Assembly: GCF_900109885.1 (NCBI RefSeq)
Contig: NZ_FOBS01000028.1
Span: 1-41,671 of the forward strand
Direction: 5' to 3'
Length of the DNA stretch: 41,671 bases
DNA from: Syntrophus gentianae
GTDB taxonomy: Bacteria > Desulfobacterota > Syntrophia > Syntrophales > Syntrophaceae
Shown here: in pieces, positions 10,105 to 17,373 of the stretch
How positions within the stretch are numbered: position 1 is the first letter of the stretch
Layout: every line of letters starts with the position of its first letter
Notes under the pieces: model-generated
The model's database searches: none
Seen by the model: the letters and a program-made list of their open reading frames with translations, nothing else
What the model was told of the DNA's origin: nothing
Position numbers and translations under genes: made by a program

Positions 10105-10578
10105 TTATCTCCCCCAGCCCCAGCCGGCCCAGACGGGAACGCCGGCAGAGTCTCTGAGGACGAGAACCTTGTCTCCCTTTTTGACTTCCGCCGCGATGAT
10201 GACGGGCTTGTTCGAGAAAGTGGTTCGGGTTCCTTTAATTTCCACTTGATCGCCCTTATTCACCTTGGTATCGAGACGTTCGAAATACCAACTGGGACCC
10301 AGGTGCACGGAAATGGTTTCCTTCTCCGTTTTGACCGTCAGCGCGATTCCCTGGTTCATTTGCCGCATGGGGACGGTCTGCTCGATCCCCACAACCGTGC
10401 CGACGAGGGTTTCCAGATTGGCCGCGTTATACAATCCCTGGTAAGGCGAGCCCATGCCCCAGCCACCGCTGCCGCGACCACCCCATCCGCCCCCTCTTCC
10501 CGGACCGGCAAAAGCCAAAGAAGCAGTTAAAAGAAACGTGATAACGATCATCATACCAGCCATCCTTTTTGTTTTCAT
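10105..10578 (-). CDS. Secreted OB-fold-like small protein
   Basis: A 157-residue protein with a signal peptide (cut near AFA/GPG), a Gly-rich, Trp-rich stretch (residues about 25-42), then a beta-rich domain of roughly 90 residues that reads like a bacterial OB-fold (TLVGTVVGIEQ, VNKGDQVEIKGTR). The C-terminus is again Trp/Gly rich. Such proteins often accompany Spy/CpxP-like metal-stress genes, as here, where the Spy-like gene ends 46 bases upstream. The start MKTKRMAG is preceded by AAAGGAG. No enzymatic motif is visible and the function is unknown. Confidence 0.6.
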   Translation of the reverse strand: MKTKRMAGMMIVITFLLTASLAFAGPGRGGGWGGRGSGGWGMGSPYQGLYNAANLETLVGTVVGIEQTVPMRQMNQGIALTVKTEKETISVHLGPSWYFERLDTKVNKGDQVEIKGTRTTFSNKPVIIAAEVKKGDKVLVLRDSAGVPVWAGWGWGR

Positions 10579-10624
10579 CGGTCTTCTCCTTTCATCGGAC
10601 AATCCTGCTGTCCCTGAAGAATGT

Positions 10625-11128
10625 TCAATGACCCCGCATGCCCCGGTCCATTGCGGGAGGCATGCCCATGCCGCGCCGATCTCTCATACTCTTTCCGGAG
10701 CCGTCTTTACGGTCCGCTTCGTACCTCTTGAATATGGCCTGCTGTTCCGTCGTCAGGATACTGAAAACTGCCTGTCGATTGCTGTCTATTTTATCCCGAA
10801 TGCGTGACCGCAGGGTCCGGACCTCCCGCTCAACGTCGGTGATCCTGTCTTGATCAAGCGATCTCTGCAGCCAAAGCTGCTTGAGCTCGTTGCTCCTGCT
10901 GTATAACTCGTCCTGAAGAGGTTGGATTTCTTTGCTGTGCGCTTCCCGTAGAGTGATGATCCGGGCCTTTTGATCCGCTGTAAGGTTCAGTCTGGCAATC
11001 ATCCGGTCATCGAGGTTAGAGCCGTACCCGTAACCCGGCCTACCTCCGCCTTCACGATACGCCTGGACATTTGCAGAGATTGCGACAATCAATAAAACAA
11101 CAATCCCGATGACCCTTATTGTTTTCAT
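10625..11128 (-). CDS. Spy/CpxP/ZraP-like periplasmic stress protein
   Basis: A 167-residue, mostly helical protein with a signal peptide (cut near VQA/YRE). Two LTxxQ-type motifs (LTADQ, LTTEQQ) flank a long charged helix, the hallmark of the Spy/CpxP/ZraP/CnrX family, periplasmic chaperones and metal sensors. The tail is rich in Met, Gly and Arg and ends in His, suggesting soft-metal contact. The second ATG (MKTIRV) is used because GAGGAG is nine bases upstream; an ATG two codons earlier is too close. It is followed by the OB-fold gene and a terminator, forming a two-gene unit. Confidence 0.8.
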   Translation of the reverse strand: MKTIRVIGIVVLLIVAISANVQAYREGGGRPGYGYGSNLDDRMIARLNLTADQKARIITLREAHSKEIQPLQDELYSRSNELKQLWLQRSLDQDRITDVEREVRTLRSRIRDKIDSNRQAVFSILTTEQQAIFKRYEADRKDGSGKSMRDRRGMGMPPAMDRGMRGH

Positions 11129-11411
11129 GGCCATCTGCTCCTCTCCCGGCCTTTATATTACTAAACAGCAATATATATGCCGGGAAATCAGCAACGTCCG
11201 GGGGCTTGAAAGACAGGGTATTCAGCGTGATAATTATTATTATGATTGTGTTTTATCGTCTTCTGTCCGGTTAATAAGTATCCATATGCGGTATCCAGTT
11301 GGATAATCTGTATCCATGGCGCGGAATATAGACTCCTGGAACGGCGGTTGCGGTTTCCTATGAGGAATGCACTAGAGAGTGACCGCACCAAGCTGGTCGG
11401 CCCCAAGATAT

Positions 11412-11672
11412 TTACCTATACAGAGCGTATTTCCTTGCTGTTTCTTCCACCACCCGGCGGACATCTGCCAGGCATCAGCTCCTTTTGGGATTTTTCTGAG
11501 TGCAATCACATCCACCGTTCCTATTTGCGAGGGCAATCTTTTCGAGAATGGTTGAGCGGCCGTGATCTATGTAGTCCTTTTCAATCTCTGCTTTCGTGTA
11601 ATTGAAGCAATAGCATATGGGATCATTATCCTTAAAATCCGCGTCGTCGTTAAAAGGGCCGAGTTTTATCAT
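11412..11672 (-). CDS. CopZ/BFD-like [2Fe-2S] protein, candidate selenoprotein (UGA at codon 66)
   Basis: Residues 18-58 match the BFD-like [2Fe-2S] domain seen in CopZ-type copper chaperones: PICYCFNYT, then GGCDCTQKNPK. In this family NPKG is followed by CCL-(G/A)-DV. Here the frame reads NPKRS, TGA (11475-11477), CLADVRRVV and ends at TAA (11412-11414) after 20 further residues. So the TGA stands exactly where the first Cys of the CC pair belongs, and the coding sequence resumes in frame with family-like residues. A hairpin follows (11446-11461). Read as Sec, the product is 86 residues. The start MIKLGPF has AGAGG seven bases upstream. It ends the CcdA-thioredoxin cluster. The alternative is a nonsense mutation. 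Confidence 0.72.
11446..11461 (-). promoter_or_regulatory. Candidate bacterial SECIS hairpin of the CopZ-like gene
   Basis: Sixteen bases after the first base of the TGA, the mRNA can form a 6-bp stem (UCCGCC with GGUGGA, one G-U pair) closed by a GGGU loop. Bacterial SECIS elements are short stem-loops just downstream of UGA with G near the start of the loop, which this matches. It is a pattern match by eye, not a computed fold. Confidence 0.5.
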
Positions 11673-11877
11673 AGAATATCCTCTTTTCATCGTTAATAGC
11701 CTGAGCAGGGGATGCATGCCGGCTGACCATCCTTGATCCGGTTCCAGGCCTAAGTAAGCAAGGGCCAGCTTGCCCATTCGGTAGCCAATGGGCATGAAGG
11801 GACAACGGTGACATGGCCAAGAGGCCCGAAAAGAAAAAAACAAAGACGGCGCTTATCGTCAATATTATTAAAGTCAT
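11650..11877 (-). CDS. Possible small membrane protein, perhaps frameshifted into the CopZ-like gene
   Basis: A 75-codon frame begins with a good transmembrane segment (TLIILTISAVFVFFFSGLL) and then turns into unconvincing sequence overlapping the CopZ-like start. In the neighbouring frame, entered through a run of seven T residues near 11834-11840 (minus-strand sense), the sequence reads WPCHRCPFMPIGYRMGK and runs without stop into the CopZ-like gene. It may therefore be one frameshifted gene (membrane anchor, CxxC, then the Fe-S domain), or just spacer. Weakly supported. Confidence 0.25.
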   Translation of the reverse strand: MTLIILTISAVFVFFFSGLLAMSPLSLHAHWLPNGQAGPCLLRPGTGSRMVSRHASPAQAINDEKRIFYDKTRPF

Positions 11878-11910
11878 GGGGGCAAGACCTTTCCACTGGT
11901 TATTCCAACA

Positions 11911-12624
11911 TCAGGGAAGCACCTGCCAGAGGGGATTCCAGATAAAATAGATCCCCAGAAGGATGACGACGACTCCGGCGCCTTTCCGGAACCAGCCGCT
12001 TGTTGAATTCCAGGCGGAATTTTCCAGCAGCCGCCCGACGAGGGCCGTGGATGAGCCGGCAACGACAATTGGAAGACAATGGCCGACGGCGAATAAGCCG
12101 ATTAGCGTAAAACCCATGATGATCTGCTTCTGGATTGTGATGACGGCGAGAATCGGCGCGATAAAGCCGAAGGTGCAGGAACCGGAAAGCAATCCGTAGG
12201 CAAGCCCCAGAAAAAAAGCCCCGCTTCGCCCCCTCAAATTCATCCGCTGCAGCAGGCCTCCACCGGAGATGGAACAGGCCTGAACCCCGAACATACCCAG
12301 CGCCACCCAGATCAGGACAATCCCAACAACGATCTGCCAGTAGGGTCCGACATCTCCCAGCATCCTTCCCAGAACTGCACAGACGCTCCCCACGGCGGCG
12401 ATGGAAAGAAACAGGCCGCTGGTAAAAAGAACCGCATAGAATCCTGCCTGGCGGGGGGCAAGGGTTTCGCGTTGGCCGGCCACGTAAGCGATCATCAGGG
12501 GAATGGAGGCGAGATGACAGGGACTGAACAGAACGCTGATCATCCCCCATAGAAAACTCCCCACGGAGGCCATCAGGAATGATGCGGTCAACCACTGGTT
12601 GACCGTCAGGAAGAACATCTCCAT
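11911..12624 (-). CDS. ccdA: CcdA/DsbD-like transmembrane thiol-electron carrier
   Basis: A 237-residue membrane protein with about six hydrophobic segments, of the CcdA family that moves reducing equivalents from cytoplasmic thioredoxin to periplasmic thiol proteins. The two redox Cys are visible in FSPCHLAS and SGSCTFGFIAP. AAGGAGG lies seven bases before the ATG. It follows two exported thioredoxin-like proteins by 14 bases, which are its likely periplasmic clients. A cytochrome c maturation role is possible, but no ccm or ccs genes are nearby, so periplasmic thiol supply for metal handling is the better reading. Confidence 0.88.
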   Translation of the reverse strand: MEMFFLTVNQWLTASFLMASVGSFLWGMISVLFSPCHLASIPLMIAYVAGQRETLAPRQAGFYAVLFTSGLFLSIAAVGSVCAVLGRMLGDVGPYWQIVVGIVLIWVALGMFGVQACSISGGGLLQRMNLRGRSGAFFLGLAYGLLSGSCTFGFIAPILAVITIQKQIIMGFTLIGLFAVGHCLPIVVAGSSTALVGRLLENSAWNSTSGWFRKGAGVVVILLGIYFIWNPLWQVLP

Positions 12625-12638
12625 GAATCTGCCTCCTT

Positions 12639-13028
12639 TTACTTAACGCCCAATTTCTCAAACGTGGCCACGATTTGTTCCTCGCTCATGAAGCCTTCAT
12701 GACGATACACCTCTTGTCCGCTCTTATTGAAAAAAATCTGGGTGGGAATGCCACGGATGCGAAAATTATTCGCCTGCTGCGGATTTTCCCATACATCCAG
12801 AAAGATGATGGCCGCCTTACCTGCATATTTTTTTTCCATTTTTTCCAGAATCGGCGCCATCATTTTGCAGGGGATGCACCGATTTGCTCCCAGATCCACC
12901 ATGGTTACCATGCCCTTGACAGGGACATTCTTTGACGCCTTTCCACTGCCGGCGTCCGAAGAGCATACAGACATGAAAAAAAACATGAACATTAGAAGGA
13001 ATACGGCTCCCTTTCTGATTTCTATCAT
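12639..13028 (-). CDS. Exported thioredoxin-like protein (copy 1)
   Basis: A 129-residue protein with an N-terminal signal or anchor helix and a thioredoxin fold. The active site is RCIPCKMMAPIL and the cis-Pro loop is RGIPTQIFF. The start MIEIRKG has AAGGAG nine bases upstream; the longer frame begins inside that site. It is a tandem paralogue of the next gene: the block NVPVKGMVT and the whole catalytic domain are shared. With CcdA just downstream it should be kept reduced in the periplasm and act as a disulfide reductase. Confidence 0.88.
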   Translation of the reverse strand: MIEIRKGAVFLLMFMFFFMSVCSSDAGSGKASKNVPVKGMVTMVDLGANRCIPCKMMAPILEKMEKKYAGKAAIIFLDVWENPQQANNFRIRGIPTQIFFNKSGQEVYRHEGFMSEEQIVATFEKLGVK

Positions 13029-13132
13029 TCTTTGAATCTCCTTGATCATTTTTAATGAAATTAAGCTTTGGATTTGAGGATAACAAAGCTGCGCCTGGCA
13101 AAGACCCGATTCAAGCCTCGTTAAATTTCCCC

Positions 13133-13519
13133 TTATTTGACGCCCAGTTCCTCAAGCTTGGCCGCAATTTCGCTCTCACCCATAAAGCCTTCGTGCCGAT
13201 ACACCTGCTCACCATTCCGATCAAAAAATATCTGGGTAGGAATGGCCCGGATGTGGAAATCCCTTGCCGCCTTAGGATGATCCCCTACGTCCAGAAAAAC
13301 AATAGCCGCCTTTCCTGCATACTTTTTCTCTGCCCGCTCCAGGATGGGCGCCATCATCTTGCAGGGAATGCAGCTTGTCGCTCCCAGGTCCACCAGGGTC
13401 ACCATGCCCTTGACGGGGACATTCTTTACTGTCTTATCTTTGCGGAGTTCCGGAAGGTACAAAGCCAACATAAAAGCTGCTATTATCAAAAGAAGCACCC
13501 CTGTTTTTTTCGTGATCAA
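13133..13519 (-). CDS. Exported thioredoxin-like protein (copy 2)
   Basis: A 128-residue membrane-anchored thioredoxin with active site SCIPCKMMAPIL and cis-Pro RAIPTQIFF. The start is probably TTG at 13519: AAAGGAG sits nine bases upstream, the same spacing as in copy 1, whereas the longer frame starts inside that site. About two thirds of residues match copy 1, so the pair arose by tandem duplication. N-terminal anchors differ (here a plain helix, no Cys), which suggests different partners or membrane placement. Confidence 0.85.
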   Translation of the reverse strand: MITKKTGVLLLIIAAFMLALYLPELRKDKTVKNVPVKGMVTLVDLGATSCIPCKMMAPILERAEKKYAGKAAIVFLDVGDHPKAARDFHIRAIPTQIFFDRNGEQVYRHEGFMGESEIAAKLEELGVK

Positions 13520-13598
13520 AATCTTTTTCTCCTTTAGCAATTTTCTGATTTTTCATTGAGTACCTTACTTGAAAAGACGGCAGGCCGCTTTCTTTTGA

Positions 13599-14048
13599 TT
13601 ATCCGTAAAGTGGCAGAACGGACCCTTCAAAAAACAGCGCGAAGGCGCCAATTCCCGCCAGAAATGAGCCCAATGCCAGATATCTGTTCATTCTGCCGAA
13701 GTTTGCCGCAAAGAGGAACAAAACGCACATCCCGAAAGCGAGGCAGAAGGGGCAATAGGTATCCTCCACAAAATGAAAACGGACCAGCAGAATCTCGCCC
13801 CCGAGGGCGGCGGAAAGCATTCCCGTGCGCAACAGGTTGACGGGGACCGGATATCGGGAAACTGGCAGCAGCGCAGCCGCCAGCAGGATAACCATGAAGA
13901 GGATCCCGACAATTTTCAGATCAACCCCCAGAAAAGTTCCCTGGAGATAAGAACAGGAAGTATCGCAGACTTTGTAAACGATCATCAGGCCGATGCCGAC
14001 CAGTGGGAACGCGATGTTGACGATTTTCAAGAGTTTGTCTTTAGTCAT
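13599..14048 (-). CDS. VKOR-like membrane thiol oxidoreductase
   Basis: A 149-residue protein with four hydrophobic segments. An early Cys pair (C28 and C32, CDTSC) followed by FLGVDLKIVG, and a later CxxC (C99-P-F-C102), match the vitamin K epoxide reductase family, quinone-linked enzymes that reoxidise DsbA-like proteins in place of DsbB. It lies 44 bases downstream of the DsbA-like gene, which fits that pairing. The ribosome site is weak. Family call is by motif order and length. Confidence 0.75.
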   Translation of the reverse strand: MTKDKLLKIVNIAFPLVGIGLMIVYKVCDTSCSYLQGTFLGVDLKIVGILFMVILLAAALLPVSRYPVPVNLLRTGMLSAALGGEILLVRFHFVEDTYCPFCLAFGMCVLFLFAANFGRMNRYLALGSFLAGIGAFALFFEGSVLPLYG

Positions 14049-14092
14049 TTTTCATTCTTAAAGATGTGCACCGATATAAAACTCGCCTTGAT

Positions 14093-14674
14093 TCAATACA
14101 ATCGCTTCAAGGCGTTGATGATGCCATCCCCTCCGGTAAAGGCTTCCTTTTTGCCGCTCGTGATAATGACGCAGGTTGGGGTCGCGTTGATGTGATCTTC
14201 CTTGATCAGAACATTGAAGCGGTCAAAGGCTGGTTTTACGTCAAAGGGTTGATAGGGGATCCCCTTGCCTTTCAAGATTTCTTCGAGCCGATCTTTCGTC
14301 GTGACGTTTTCGTTGGCGGCTATTTCAAAAAGGATATTCCGGACTTTGAGGGCCTGTTCCAGATCGTTTTTCCCTTTCAGGGCGTAAAGAAAGTATCGGG
14401 TGTACAAAGGACTGTGGCGGCTGTATGGGGTATCCACCAAGGTCAGATGGATGACCCCTCGTTTAATCAAATCCCTCAGAACCGGCTCCACTGCGGGCTC
14501 CATCCTTCGGCAGGGCGGGCAGAAATAGTCCGTGTAAAGTCGAACCTGTATCTTCCCTGATCCATACTCAGGAAACGTCAGCTCCTGCCCTCGAACATTG
14601 CTCCCATACAAAACAACGAAGGAAGCAATGGTTGTGATAAGAAGAACGGACAAGGAAAGCATTTTGAATTTCAT
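14093..14674 (-). CDS. DsbA-like periplasmic thiol oxidoreductase
   Basis: A 193-residue exported protein with a signal peptide and a DsbA/DsbG-like domain. The redox motif is YFCPPCRRM, and the cis-Pro turn is NATPTCV. The true start is MKFKMLSL: AGGAG sits eight bases upstream, and an ATG two codons earlier is too close. The upstream in-frame 60 codons belong to an unrelated remnant. With the VKOR-like gene downstream it would form a disulfide-introducing pair, while CcdA and the two thioredoxins form a reducing branch. Confidence 0.82.
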   Translation of the reverse strand: MKFKMLSLSVLLITTIASFVVLYGSNVRGQELTFPEYGSGKIQVRLYTDYFCPPCRRMEPAVEPVLRDLIKRGVIHLTLVDTPYSRHSPLYTRYFLYALKGKNDLEQALKVRNILFEIAANENVTTKDRLEEILKGKGIPYQPFDVKPAFDRFNVLIKEDHINATPTCVIITSGKKEAFTGGDGIINALKRLY

Positions 14675-14718
14675 TTCCATTACTCCTAATGATTTTAAAT
14701 TTGCCTGCTCATTATTTT

Positions 14719-14854
14719 TCATACACAGAATCCTTGCCGTCAACGTCTGCTTGACAGAACTTCCTAACCCCGGTGTTGGGCCTATGAAACCAATGGCCAG
14801 GCACAGACCTGCTGTAACAATTGACGCTGTATCGATCAAACTCATACTGTCCAT
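14719..14854 (-). pseudogene. Truncated ATP synthase c-subunit (N-ATPase type) remnant
   Basis: The start MDSMSLIDTASIVTAGL followed by CLAIGFIGP-x-x-GLGSSV resembles the first transmembrane hairpin of F-type ATP synthase subunit c, especially the N-ATPase version. The match fades after about 40 residues, the second helix with its ion-binding acid is missing, and the frame runs on into the DsbA-like gene. No other atp genes are nearby. I read it as a broken gene end. Confidence 0.5.
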
Positions 14855-14918
14855 AAGATACCTGCCCCTGCTTAGGTAAATTCCAGTCTTCTCCAGGCTG
14901 CGTGAAAGTTGTATGGGT

Positions 14919-15707
14919 TTAACTCTTCAATTTCCCATAGAGTTCCTGCAGTTTTTCCTGATAGATTTTGCAGATTGTGTTTTCTCCTTCCCCCAGCGGT
15001 TTCATGGGAATCAGGTTCATGACCTTGTCGTAGCTGAAACCGCTATCGAAGAGGGTTTTCACAGCGCCTTTGATCATTTTGCCCAAAGCCTCTTCTGTCT
15101 CCCGCGGTGTTAATCCGAAAGATTGTCCGATACTCCGGAGTTCATTCAGCTGCGGCCAGATATAGGTTGGTCCCGCCCCCGTCAGAAGCGCGTAAGCCTC
15201 CAGTTTGCCTTCCTCAACTTCCGGGCAGTCGCCTAAAACGCCAAGAATATTTATGAGCTCTTCTTTTCCCTTTTTCGTCAAACTGTTAGAGAAGGCAATG
15301 GGATTGTATCCTTTATTCATGACTGAAGGGGCATTGGGGATCATTCGGACGATGCGGTTAAATCCACCCAGCCCGTTCGACAGGGCTTGAATCGACCATT
15401 TGGGCGCCAGAGAAATCAAAAGCGAAGTTGATGGGATTACGTCTTTCAGTTCACTCAGTACGCCGGCAATCGCCGGAGGATGGAGCGCGAGAAACACAAG
15501 GTCCTTTGAGGCCGGTGCGGAATTGTCATTAGGGCAGGTCCGGATTTCGGGGAACGACGCCTCAAGTTTCTGTAATGTTTCCGGATCAGTGTCACTAACC
15601 GCAACCCCCGTGAGATCTCTACCCTTTCTCCTGAAGCCTTCAAGGAAGATGCTCGTAATGCGGCCGCCACCAATAAACCCGATAAATTCGAGAGACTTTT
15701 TAGACAT
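14919..15707 (-). CDS. ProC-like NAD(P)-binding oxidoreductase (pyrroline-5-carboxylate reductase family)
   Basis: A 262-residue protein with an N-terminal Rossmann motif (GFIGGGRIT), the MIPNAPS block and a C-terminal LTGAGPTYIW helix, all marks of the pyrroline-5-carboxylate reductase family. AAAGGAG stands eight bases before ATG. The family makes proline, but distant members act on other imines, and the usual VMRxMPNTP block is changed to VRMIPNAPSVMN, so the substrate is open. Its neighbours are decayed fragments, so context gives no help. Confidence 0.75.
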   Translation of the reverse strand: MSKKSLEFIGFIGGGRITSIFLEGFRRKGRDLTGVAVSDTDPETLQKLEASFPEIRTCPNDNSAPASKDLVFLALHPPAIAGVLSELKDVIPSTSLLISLAPKWSIQALSNGLGGFNRIVRMIPNAPSVMNKGYNPIAFSNSLTKKGKEELINILGVLGDCPEVEEGKLEAYALLTGAGPTYIWPQLNELRSIGQSFGLTPRETEEALGKMIKGAVKTLFDSGFSYDKVMNLIPMKPLGEGENTICKIYQEKLQELYGKLKS

Positions 15708-15801
15708 CGGATAAACTCCTTTCTGTAAATGTTTTTAAGTTTGAAAAACACCAAAACAGATCCGCAACCTCCGGATGCTGATACCAAAAACGACATCCGG
15801 T

Positions 15802-15897
15802 TTATCCGGTGTTACTGCCGGATGATCTCCCCCTGTTCTTGAAAAACTCGTAGTAAAGGAGCGGGATGACCACCAGAGTCAAGACTGAGGTCGGTAG
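15802..15897 (-). pseudogene. C-terminal remnant of an RND metal/drug efflux pump
   Basis: A 31-codon frame ending in TAA reads PTSVLTLVVIPLLYYEFFKNR. The pattern (T-x-L-T-L-x-V-I-P-x-x-Y) is the last transmembrane helix of CusA/CzcA/AcrB-type pumps. It is cut off exactly where the IS3 remnant begins, so the pump gene seems to have been broken by that element. Confidence 0.6.
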
Positions 15898-16262
15898 TCA
15901 ATAGTGGAGACGAAAGTTTTTAAGCTGCCCGTTGTTTTTCATAGAACCATCGTTCAAATGGAGCATTGTCGCTTTCGATTCATGGAAATCCTTATTCCGT
16001 GGTGTTGCAGTATTGAGGTATATTTCCGGGCGCAATATTGGCTGCCACGATCCGAATGATGAATCAATCCAGCCAACCTTCCCCTGTGGGAATATATGTC
16101 AGGTCCGTCAACCAGAACTGATTCGGAGCGGATGCTTCAAACTTCTGATCCAATAGATTTTCCGCCACAGGCAAAGAATTCCGTGAGTTCGTCGTGGCCT
16201 TGAATCGCTTTTTCTGACAACATCGGAGGGACAACTTTCGGCGAATCCGTGTTTCCTTTTCC
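15898..16262 (-). mobile_element. Degraded IS3-family transposase (orfB) remnant
   Basis: Translated pieces match IS3 OrfB in order: KKRFKATTNSRNSLPVAENLL, then [16 protein letters not shown] and GEGWL, then in another frame [16 protein letters not shown] and [11 protein letters not shown], then DNAPFERWF in a third frame. The catalytic core between GWL and HHSDRG is deleted, and there are at least two frameshifts. No intact terminal repeats were found. The element separates the RND remnant from the HesB-like gene. Confidence 0.8.
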
Positions 16263-16265
16263 TCA

Positions 16266-16562
16266 CTAACAACCACAGCTTCCCGCAGGCAGACTTGAAG
16301 TAAATTGAAACCCTGATCGCCCTCCAGCTTCGATAAAATCAAGTCGAATCGGCTTGGCTTCTTCCAGGAGATCCTTATTGATTGCAAAGGCGATGTCCTG
16401 CTCCGTAAAAATCAAATCGTTTTCCTTTGGCTCATCCAGAGCCATTGCCAGAGGAGCCCCTCAATAACTCCTTTGTGAAATGACTCGGACCGTGTCAGTC
16501 CCTTTTCGATTCTTCAGACATTTCTTAATCGCTTCAGCCGCCTTTCGTGTGATTTCGATCAG
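16266..16562 (-). CDS. HesB/IscA-like protein, candidate selenoprotein (in-frame UGA)
   Basis: Reading leftward from the end of lplA, the frame gives LIEITRKAAEAIKK, DTVRVISQRSY, TGA (16461-16463), GAPLAMALDEPKEN, AFAINKDLLEEAKPI and RLDFI, then ends GSCGC and TAG. This is the HesB/IscA-like fold. A HesB-like selenoprotein family with Sec at the first conserved Cys is known, and the TGA is at that place. The rest of the frame is clean. No ATG, GTG or TTG start is visible; I give CTG at 16562, just past the lplA stop, so start by coupling to lplA or a lost start are both possible. It could carry Fe-S clusters for LipA. An IS3 remnant adjoins its 3' end. Confidence 0.6.
16429..16458 (-). promoter_or_regulatory. 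Candidate SECIS stem-loop of the HesB-like gene
   Basis: Directly after the TGA the mRNA has a 5-bp perfect lower stem (GGCUC at 16454-16458 with GAGCC at 16429-16433) enclosing 20 bases that allow a small inner stem. Placement fits a bacterial SECIS; the inner structure is less convincing than in the other three candidates. Confidence 0.4.
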
Positions 16563-16566
16563 GACT

Positions 16567-17373
16567 TTACTTTCGTTGATCCGCTGACAAATGTTTTTCT
16601 CGTCGCCTTGATCGACTGGAAGCGATTTCTATAGCGAGCGCCCATTCCTGCGAACTCAGCTCACCAACCTCGAACTCAACTTGGAGCCTCTCGGTTAGTC
16701 CCGTCGTGATTGCCCGTTTGAGTTCGTCGAGATCGATTCCTCGGCCAAGAATCTCGCGGAGTGACGTAATCCGGGATTTAAGTTGAGCGCGAAGAGATTC
16801 ACGCGAGTCTGTCTTGACGATTGCCGCCCATGTCTCCTCCTGAGGTTCCAGAACGATGGACCCATGCTGCAGCAGGGCTGCGCCTTGCCATGTCTGAGCA
16901 TTTCCCACAAACTTCCGGCCTTGATAGACGATATCGGCGACAGTCGCATGAGCAAAACAAATGTCTGACGAAGAACATTCCATTTCCTCTCTTCCGTGTT
17001 CCCCTTCAAAACCCAGCAGACGAAACCCCTCCAACAGGCCTTGGCAGAGCAGGCGATACACGGCCTCAAAGGAAGAAGGGATTCCTTGTCCGGAATCGAC
17101 AACGACGCTGTAGGTGAGATCATTGGCATGCAAGACCGCCCGCCCGCCCGTCAGTCTACGAACAATATCGATTCCGAGCTCCCTGCAGGAGGCAAAATCA
17201 ATGGCGGAGTGCTTTTGGAAATACCCCAGGGAAACGGCAGGAGGGTCCCACGAGTAAAATCGCAGCGTCGGTTGCGATTCTCCCCGCACATGCAGCTGAA
17301 ACAGCGCCTCGTCGATGGCCATATTGAAGGAGGCGGGTTGGGCGCCCGTATCGAGAAGACGCCATCTGGTCAT
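16567..17373 (-). CDS. lplA: Lipoate-protein ligase / lipoyltransferase
   Basis: A 268-residue member of the LplA/LipB/BirA fold that attaches lipoate (or octanoate) to a lipoyl-domain lysine. Visible motifs are NMAIDEALF at the N-terminus, RRLTGGRAVLH (lipoyl-binding loop), and GRKFVGNAQTW with the catalytic Lys. It overlaps the lipA stop by four bases, so the two are co-translated. The probable acceptor is the GcvH-like protein of the same operon. Octanoyltransferase (LipM) activity instead of ligase activity cannot be excluded. Confidence 0.88.
   Translation of the reverse strand: MTRWRLLDTGAQPASFNMAIDEALFQLHVRGESQPTLRFYSWDPPAVSLGYFQKHSAIDFASCRELGIDIVRRLTGGRAVLHANDLTYSVVVDSGQGIPSSFEAVYRLLCQGLLEGFRLLGFEGEHGREEMECSSSDICFAHATVADIVYQGRKFVGNAQTWQGAALLQHGSIVLEPQEETWAAIVKTDSRESLRAQLKSRITSLREILGRGIDLDELKRAITTGLTERLQVEFEVGELSSQEWALAIEIASSRSRRREKHLSADQRK

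Noticed and set aside
14675-14854. Long N-terminus for the DsbA-like protein
   Set aside because: The extra 60 codons resemble an ATP synthase c-subunit fragment, and a ribosome site precedes the inner Met.
16064-16387. 107-codon frame as an intact transposase
   Set aside because: Its first 40 codons are an out-of-frame reading of the HesB-like gene, and the transposase core is deleted and frameshifted.
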